Source: Amycolatopsis camponoti | Lineage (GTDB): Bacteria; Actinomycetota; Actinomycetes; Mycobacteriales; Pseudonocardiaceae | NCBI RefSeq assembly: GCF_902497555.1 | Contig: NZ_CABVGP010000001.1 | Span: forward strand, 2,832,501-2,896,500 | DNA: 64,000 bases | Direction of reading: 5' to 3' | Translations under genes and position numbers: made by a program | The notes under the pieces: generated by a model | The model's input: the letters and a program-made list of their open reading frames with translations, nothing else | Told to the model about the DNA's origin: nothing | The model's database searches: none | In this document: piece by piece, positions 60,054 through 64,000 of the stretch | Layout of the letters: each line of letters starts with the position of its first letter | Position numbering within the stretch: position 1 is the stretch's first letter

Positions 60054-61854
60054 AGCCCGCCGTTCGATCGCCACCGTCTGCCTGTCCGGCACCCTGGAGG
60101 ACAAGCTGACCGCGGCCGCCCGCGCCGGGTTCGACGGGGTGGAGATCTTCGAGAACGACCTCGTCGCGTCGTCGTGGTCGGCGAAGGAGATCGGCGAGCA
60201 CTGCGCGGAGCTGGGGCTGTCGATCGACCTGTACCAGCCCTTCCGCGACTTCGAAGCGGTGCCGCCGGACGTGCTCGCCCGCAACCTCCGGCGCGCCGAG
60301 CTGAAGTTCGACGTCATGGACCAGCTCGGCGTCGACACGATGCTGGTCTGCTCCACGGTGTCGCCGGACGCGGTCGACGACGACGACCTCGCCGCCGAGC
60401 AGCTGCACCTGCTCGCCGAGCGCGCCGCGGCGCGCGGCATCCGGATCGCCTACGAAGCGCTGGCGTGGGGCCGGTTCGTCAACACCTACGAGCACTCGTG
60501 GCGCATCGTGCGCCGCGCCGCGCACCCCGCGCTCGGGCTGTGCCTGGACAGCTTCCACATCCTGTCGCGGGGCAGCGACCCGGCCGCGATCCGCACGATC
60601 CCCGGCGAGAAGCTGTTCTTCCTGCAGCTGGCCGACGCACCGAGGCTGCAGATGGACGTCCTGCAGTGGAGCAGGCACCACCGGCTCTTCCCCGGCCAGG
60701 GCGCGTTCGACCTGACCGCGTTCACCGGGCACGTGCTCGCGGCCGGCTACCGCGGGCCGTTGTCCCTGGAGGTGTTCAACGACGTCTTCCGCCAGGCCGA
60801 CCCGGGACCGGCGGCGGTCGACGCGATGCGGTCGCTGCTCGGCCTGCAGGAGACGCTCGGGAGCGCGGACCTGCCGCCCGCCCCGGCGCTCGCCGGGCAC
60901 GCGTTCGTCGAGCTGGCGGCCGACGCCTCGGCCGAGCCGGAGGTGGCGGAAGCGTTGCGGGGACTCGGTTTCGCCGAGACGGGCCGGCACCGGTCCAAGC
61001 CGGTCCGGTTGTGGCAGCAGGGAACCGCCCGGATCCTGCTCAACAGCTCCGGGCCGGCGACGGGCGCGTCGGTCGGCGCGGTCGCCGTCGAGAGCGCGGA
61101 CCCGGTCGCGTCGGCCCGGCGCGCCCAGCGGCTGCTCGCGCCGATCCTCCCGCGCAGCCACCGCGTCGACGAGGCGGACCTGTCGGCGATCGCCGCGCCC
61201 GACGGGACCTCGGTCTTCTTCTGCCGCACCGGCACCGCGGACGGCTGGCTCGGCGACTTCACGGAAACCCCGGCGGTGGGCGAAGAGGCCGGGGTGACGG
61301 GGATCGACCACCTGGCCCTGACCCAGCCGTTCGACCACTTCGACGAGGCGGCGTTGTTCTACCGCGCGGTCCTCGGCCTGGAGCCGGAGCCGGTGACGGA
61401 GTTCGCGGCGCCGTTCGGGCTGGTGCGCAGCCGCACGGTGGCCGACCCGTCCGGCCGGGTCCGCATCGCGCTCGAATCGGCCCTGCTGCGGCGGGGCGAG
61501 TGGGCGCCGGCGGTGCGGGAGCCGCAACGGATCGCGTTGAGCACCGGCGACGCACTGGCGAGCGCCCGCCGGATGCGCGAGCTGGGGGCGCCGCTGCTCG
61601 AGATCCCGGGCAACTACTACGACGACCTCGACGCCCGGCTCGCTCCGGACCCCTCGCTGCTGACGGCGTTGCGGCAGCAGTCGGTGCTGTACGACCGCGA
61701 CGAGCGTGGCGAGCTGCTGCACTTCTTCACCGTCGTGCTCGGCGGCCGCGTGTTCTTCGAGGTGGTGCAACGGATCGGCGGCTACGCGGGCGACGGCGCC
61801 GTGAACTCCCCGGTGCGGATGGCCGCCCACCGCAGGCAGCGGCGCGACGCATGA
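60040..61854 (+). CDS. 3-dehydroshikimate dehydratase fused to an HPPD-like domain (QuiC1 type)
   Basis: 604 residues. The first 280 form a sugar-phosphate-isomerase TIM barrel (AsbF/QuiC): 'IATVCLSGTLEDKLTAAARAGFDGVEIFENDLV', metal ligands in 'YEALAWG', 'LCLDSFHI' and 'LSLEVFND'. The last about 300 are two VOC modules related to 4-hydroxyphenylpyruvate dioxygenase: 'GIDHLALTQPFDHFDEAALFYRAVLGL' and the late metal Glu in 'RVFFEVVQRIGGY'. The first domain makes protocatechuate from 3-dehydroshikimate; the role of the second is unclear. ATG 60040 lies inside the dehydrogenase gene (14-base overlap). Confidence 0.88.
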   Translation: MSSTEARRSIATVCLSGTLEDKLTAAARAGFDGVEIFENDLVASSWSAKEIGEHCAELGLSIDLYQPFRDFEAVPPDVLARNLRRAELKFDVMDQLGVDTMLVCSTVSPDAVDDDDLAAEQLHLLAERAAARGIRIAYEALAWGRFVNTYEHSWRIVRRAAHPALGLCLDSFHILSRGSDPAAIRTIPGEKLFFLQLADAPRLQMDVLQWSRHHRLFPGQGAFDLTAFTGHVLAAGYRGPLSLEVFNDVFRQADPGPAAVDAMRSLLGLQETLGSADLPPAPALAGHAFVELAADASAEPEVAEALRGLGFAETGRHRSKPVRLWQQGTARILLNSSGPATGASVGAVAVESADPVASARRAQRLLAPILPRSHRVDEADLSAIAAPDGTSVFFCRTGTADGWLGDFTETPAVGEEAGVTGIDHLALTQPFDHFDEAALFYRAVLGLEPEPVTEFAAPFGLVRSRTVADPSGRVRIALESALLRRGEWAPAVREPQRIALSTGDALASARRMRELGAPLLEIPGNYYDDLDARLAPDPSLLTALRQQSVLYDRDERGELLHFFTVVLGGRVFFEVVQRIGGYAGDGAVNSPVRMAAHRRQRRDA

Positions 61855-61867
61855 CGCCGTGACGAGA

Positions 61868-61903
61868 GCGGGAACCACAACCGGTCCCGGCGGTGGTTCC
61901 CGC
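61868..61903. terminator. hairpin terminator between convergent genes
   Basis: GCGGGAACCAC at 61868 pairs perfectly with GTGGTTCCCGC at 61893-61903. It starts 14 bases after the dehydratase stop and ends 5 bases from the lipoprotein stop, so it can serve both. Confidence 0.65.
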
Positions 61904-61908
61904 GCGGG

Positions 61909-62532
61909 TCAGTTCTTCCAGACCACCGGGGACTTGTCGTAGCCGTCGCCCTTGTCGTAGGTCGCGGAGCCGACCTCGCTGCCTTCGCGGGCGCCCTGCA
62001 GCGTGCACGTCTCGAACTTCGCGCCCGCCTTGGTGAAGTCCTTGCCCGCCGTGCCGGACTTGCACTGATCGGTGCTGCCGGTGATGATCACGCCGGTGGA
62101 GCGGCTGTCGGCGCCGAGGGCGCGCAGGCTCACCGAGGAGTAGGCCAGGTCGGCGCCGTCGACGTTCTCGACGGTCGCGCGCAGGTAGAACGGCGTGATG
62201 CCCTTCGCCTTGTCGCCGTACTTCGCGAGGTCGGCGTTGGCGCCCTTCTCGATCGCCGTCACGGTGATCGCGATCGTGCCGGACTTCGTCGTGCCGTACT
62301 TGAACGGGACCACCGCGCGCTCGCCGACCTTCAGCTCGGTGCCGGGCTTCGTGACGTCACCGACGGGCGCGGCCGCTTCCGTGGACGACTCCGGGGAAGT
62401 CGTCGCCGAGTCCGAGGCCGGAGCGCCGGTGGGGGCGGCGGGCGCGGCCTGACCGGACTCCTCGCCGCACGCGGACAGCAGGAAAGTGGCGGCGCAGGCG
62501 GCGAGCAGCGCGGTGGTGCGGACGTGCTTCAT
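61909..62532 (-). CDS. secreted lipoprotein, DUF4352-like
   Basis: 207 residues. Signal 'TTALLAACAATFLLSAC' with lipobox Cys22, then a Ser/Thr/Pro/Ala linker to about residue 60, then one immunoglobulin-like beta-sandwich domain ('GTELKVGERAVVPFKYGTTKSGTIAITVTAIEKG', 'PFYLRATVENVDGADLAYSSVSLRALG') with two cysteines (near residues 157 and 176) that may pair. Anchored on the outer face of the membrane. Function unknown. ATG 62532 follows GAGGAGATC. Confidence 0.8.
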   Translation of the reverse strand: MKHVRTTALLAACAATFLLSACGEESGQAAPAAPTGAPASDSATTSPESSTEAAAPVGDVTKPGTELKVGERAVVPFKYGTTKSGTIAITVTAIEKGANADLAKYGDKAKGITPFYLRATVENVDGADLAYSSVSLRALGADSRSTGVIITGSTDQCKSGTAGKDFTKAGAKFETCTLQGAREGSEVGSATYDKGDGYDKSPVVWKN

Positions 62533-62584
62533 GGATCTCCTCGGACAGCCCGCCGGACGGGTTCCGGCCGGGGCGGAGCCGGGC

Positions 62585-62612
62585 GCCGCGACCGCCCCCA
62601 GACGGTCGCGGC
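62585..62612. repeat. ten-base-pair hairpin in the lipoprotein upstream region
   Basis: GCCGCGACCG and CGGTCGCGGC pair perfectly around an eight-base loop (cccccaga). It lies 53 bases before the lipoprotein start on its 5' side. It may be part of the response-regulator terminator region or a leader structure. Confidence 0.4.
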
Positions 62613-62672
62613 CGGAACGGGGCGCCCTCGCGGCTCCGTCAGCGGGACGCTAACCCGGACGCCGCACCGGCG

Positions 62673-62694
62673 GTGTGGTCCGTTCGCACCACAC
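62673..62694 (-). terminator. hairpin after the response regulator
   Basis: GTGTGGT at 62673-62679 pairs with ACCACAC at 62688-62694 around an eight-base loop, five bases past the response-regulator stop. Stem of seven, no U-tract; moderate support. Confidence 0.45.
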
Positions 62695-62699
62695 GGAGG

Positions 62700-63350
62700 T
62701 CACAGATCGTCGACGCCGATCAGGCCGTCCTGGATGGCCCGGGCGACGAGCGCGGCCTTGGTCGGCGCCTCGCGGCCCATGCGCGCGTACTTGACCCGGA
62801 TCCGTTCCAGGTGCGAGTTCACCGTGGTGGCGGAGATCCCCAGCCGGTGCGCGACGAACTCCTTCGACTCCGACTGGAACCACTCGACGAGCACCTCGGC
62901 CTCCCGCGCCGAGAGCGCGGGCCGCGTCTCCGAGCGGTCCCCGGCGAGCGCCCCGGCCAGCGACGGCGGGGTGTAGGGCCGGTCCTGCGCCGCGGCCCGG
63001 GTCGCTTCCACCAGGTGCCCGGCGCCTTCGGCCTTCGTCAGGTAGCAGAGCGCGCCCAGCTCGAGGCACTGCAGGGCGACCTCGTCGTCCGCGCGCATCG
63101 AGTAGACGACCACCCGGCGCCCGGCCTCGGCCAGGCGCCGCAGGTCGCCGAACGCGGGCGCGGGCCCGCCCAGGTGCAGGTCGAAGATCACCACGTCGGC
63201 GGACGCGCCCGCGCCGAGCCAGGCGGCCTTGACGTCCTCGCCCTCGGCGACGACGTCGATCGGCGGGTCGCCGCCGGCCAGCCAGTACGCCACGCCGGCG
63301 CGCACCGCCGGGTGGTCGTCGACGACCACGGCCGTCACTCGGGTCGCCAC
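62700..63350 (-). CDS. NarL/LuxR-type response regulator
   Basis: About 216 residues. Receiver domain 'VTAVVVDDHPAVRAGVAYWL' with phospho-acceptor Asp57 in 'VVIFDLHLG', Ser in 'VVYSMRADD' and Lys in 'CYLTKAEG'. C-terminal LuxR helix-turn-helix 'LSAREAEVLVEWFQSESKEFVAHRLGISATTVNSHLERIRVKYA'. GTG 63350 after GGAGG is chosen; GTG 63338, overlapping the kinase stop as GTGA, is an alternative. Partner of the kinase-like protein upstream. Confidence 0.88.
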   Translation of the reverse strand: MATRVTAVVVDDHPAVRAGVAYWLAGGDPPIDVVAEGEDVKAAWLGAGASADVVIFDLHLGGPAPAFGDLRRLAEAGRRVVVYSMRADDEVALQCLELGALCYLTKAEGAGHLVEATRAAAQDRPYTPPSLAGALAGDRSETRPALSAREAEVLVEWFQSESKEFVAHRLGISATTVNSHLERIRVKYARMGREAPTKAALVARAIQDGLIGVDDL

Positions 63351-64000
63351 CGCGCCTCCATCCAGGTCTGCCCGTCCCGGGTGTGGGACGTGACGGGGAC
63401 CGCCGCCGATCCCGCGGGTTCGCTCGCGCCGTCCGCGACGACGGCGACGCGGACGAGTTCGGGGGTGCGCAGCACGCTGACGCGCGCCCGCGTGCGGGCG
63501 GCGGCCAGGGCCGTGAGCACGGGGCCGGTCAGCTCTCGGCGGGCTCTCGCGGGGACGTCGACGACGTCCCCGCTCACGGCGAGGGCGACCTCGACCCCGC
63601 GCCGCTCGGCGACGTCGAGGCACGCGGTGACCTCGTGCACGAGCGGGTCGGGCACGTCGTCGTTCTCGGCGAAGAGCCGTCGCAGCTGCGACGCGGCCAG
63701 CGCGCAGCGGGCACGGGTGTCCGGCGTGCGGGGGTCGGCGGTGCCGTCGGCGAGTCCGGCCAGCAGGGGAAGGGTGGCCCCGAGCTGTTCGGCGAACCCG
63801 GCCCGCAGGTCCCGCCCGGCCTGCGCGGCGAGGGCGGCCCGGATGGCGAGCCGTTCGCGCCCGGCGGCGGCCGCGGCGGCTTCGCCCGCGCGGCGGTCGA
63901 GCAGCCGGATCAGCCCGGCGATGGCGAGCTGGAAGACGGTGACCGCGAAGAGCACGATCGCGGCGTCCCCGAGCTCGGTGCGGGTGGGGGAGCCGCCGAG
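63335..64000 (-). CDS. sensor kinase-like protein, C-terminal part (5' end outside window)
   Basis: The frame stays open to the window edge. The visible part starts in a membrane helix ('AAIVLFAVTVFQLAIAGLIRLL'), followed by a helical dimerisation-like stretch ('RAGEAAAAAAGRERLAIRAALAAQAGRDLRAGFAEQL') and a C-terminal domain ending 'RDGQTWMEARWRPE'. No histidine in an H-box, no N-box and no DxGxG ATP-binding motif are visible, so kinase activity is doubtful. It is coupled to the response regulator and must be its sensor or a degenerate relative. Confidence 0.65.
   Translation of the reverse strand, partial: LGGSPTRTELGDAAIVLFAVTVFQLAIAGLIRLLDRRAGEAAAAAAGRERLAIRAALAAQAGRDLRAGFAEQLGATLPLLAGLADGTADPRTPDTRARCALAASQLRRLFAENDDVPDPLVHEVTACLDVAERRGVEVALAVSGDVVDVPARARRELTGPVLTALAAARTRARVSVLRTPELVRVAVVADGASEPAGSAAVPVTSHTRDGQTWMEARWRPE

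Noticed and set aside
1..64000. CRISPR arrays, tRNA or rRNA genes
   Set aside because: No regularly spaced direct repeats, cloverleaf-like sequences or rRNA core sequences were noticed on either strand.

Overview
The window is very GC-rich DNA with frequent GTG starts, four-base ATGA/GTGA stop/start overlaps and many leaderless-looking promoters. It carries SARP, ROK, PucR and TetR regulators, an F420-type LLM oxidoreductase, a small TrpM-like gene ahead of trpBA and a type II polyketide cluster. Together these point to a filamentous actinomycete, most likely of the Amycolatopsis/Pseudonocardiaceae kind; the genus is inferred from gene content, not proven. No rRNA, tRNA, CRISPR array or recognisable insertion sequence was seen. 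Region 1 (1-15.3 kb) is catabolic. A cut-off LLM oxidoreductase, a PhzF-family protein and a gamma-glutamyltransferase-like protein are followed by an acyl-CoA ligase and a TetR regulator reading left. Divergent from these, a tightly coupled operon (5.7-15.3 kb) encodes an acyl-CoA dehydrogenase, a CoA ligase, both subunits of a biotin-dependent acyl-CoA carboxylase, an enoyl-CoA hydratase, a TIGR03084-type protein and an AtuA-family protein. This is the parts list of the acyclic-terpene/leucine (Atu/Liu) type of branched acyl-CoA breakdown. Region 2 (15.3-19.2 kb) is a leftward three-gene ring-cleavage operon (extradiol dioxygenase, acyl-CoA-dehydrogenase-fold flavoprotein, MhqD-like hydrolase) with a divergent AraC-type regulator. 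Region 3 (19.4-34 kb) is mixed: a secreted GH78 rhamnosidase, a membrane protein, a ferric-siderophore ABC importer under a probable iron box, a divergent ROK/MFS pair, an LLM oxidoreductase, a secreted VWA/Calx-beta protein, and a truncated ORF ending in a 48-base inverted repeat. Region 4 (34.1-48.8 kb) is the centrepiece: a type II polyketide cluster whose gene order reproduces the tetracenomycin operon tcmGHIJKLMNOP. In order it has FAD monooxygenase, anthrone-type monooxygenase, cyclase, cupin, KS-alpha, KS-beta, ACP, aromatase/cyclase and three O-methyltransferases. Differences from the classical cluster are that the TcmN function is split over two genes, a strong hairpin divides the operon, a SARP regulator and a VC0807-type membrane protein sit at its head, and a second leftward unit holds a DHA2 efflux pump with an NPPW methyltransferase. 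There is no ketoreductase and no sugar gene, so an unreduced, multiply O-methylated, unglycosylated aromatic polyketide of tetracenomycin type is predicted. Region 5 (48.9-56 kb) holds a GntR (YtrA-type) regulator with a small ABC exporter, trpM-like/trpB/trpA, and a DAO-family flavoprotein with a PucR-type regulator. Region 6 (56-61.9 kb) is a shikimate/quinate catabolic module: a metabolite:H+ symporter, a metallo-beta-lactamase-fold hydrolase, a TetR regulator, shikimate dehydrogenase, and a 3-dehydroshikimate dehydratase fused to an HPPD-like domain. Similar GTAC-containing operator-like sites lie in front of both of its rightward units. The window ends with a lipoprotein and a response regulator/sensor kinase-like pair, the latter cut by the window edge.
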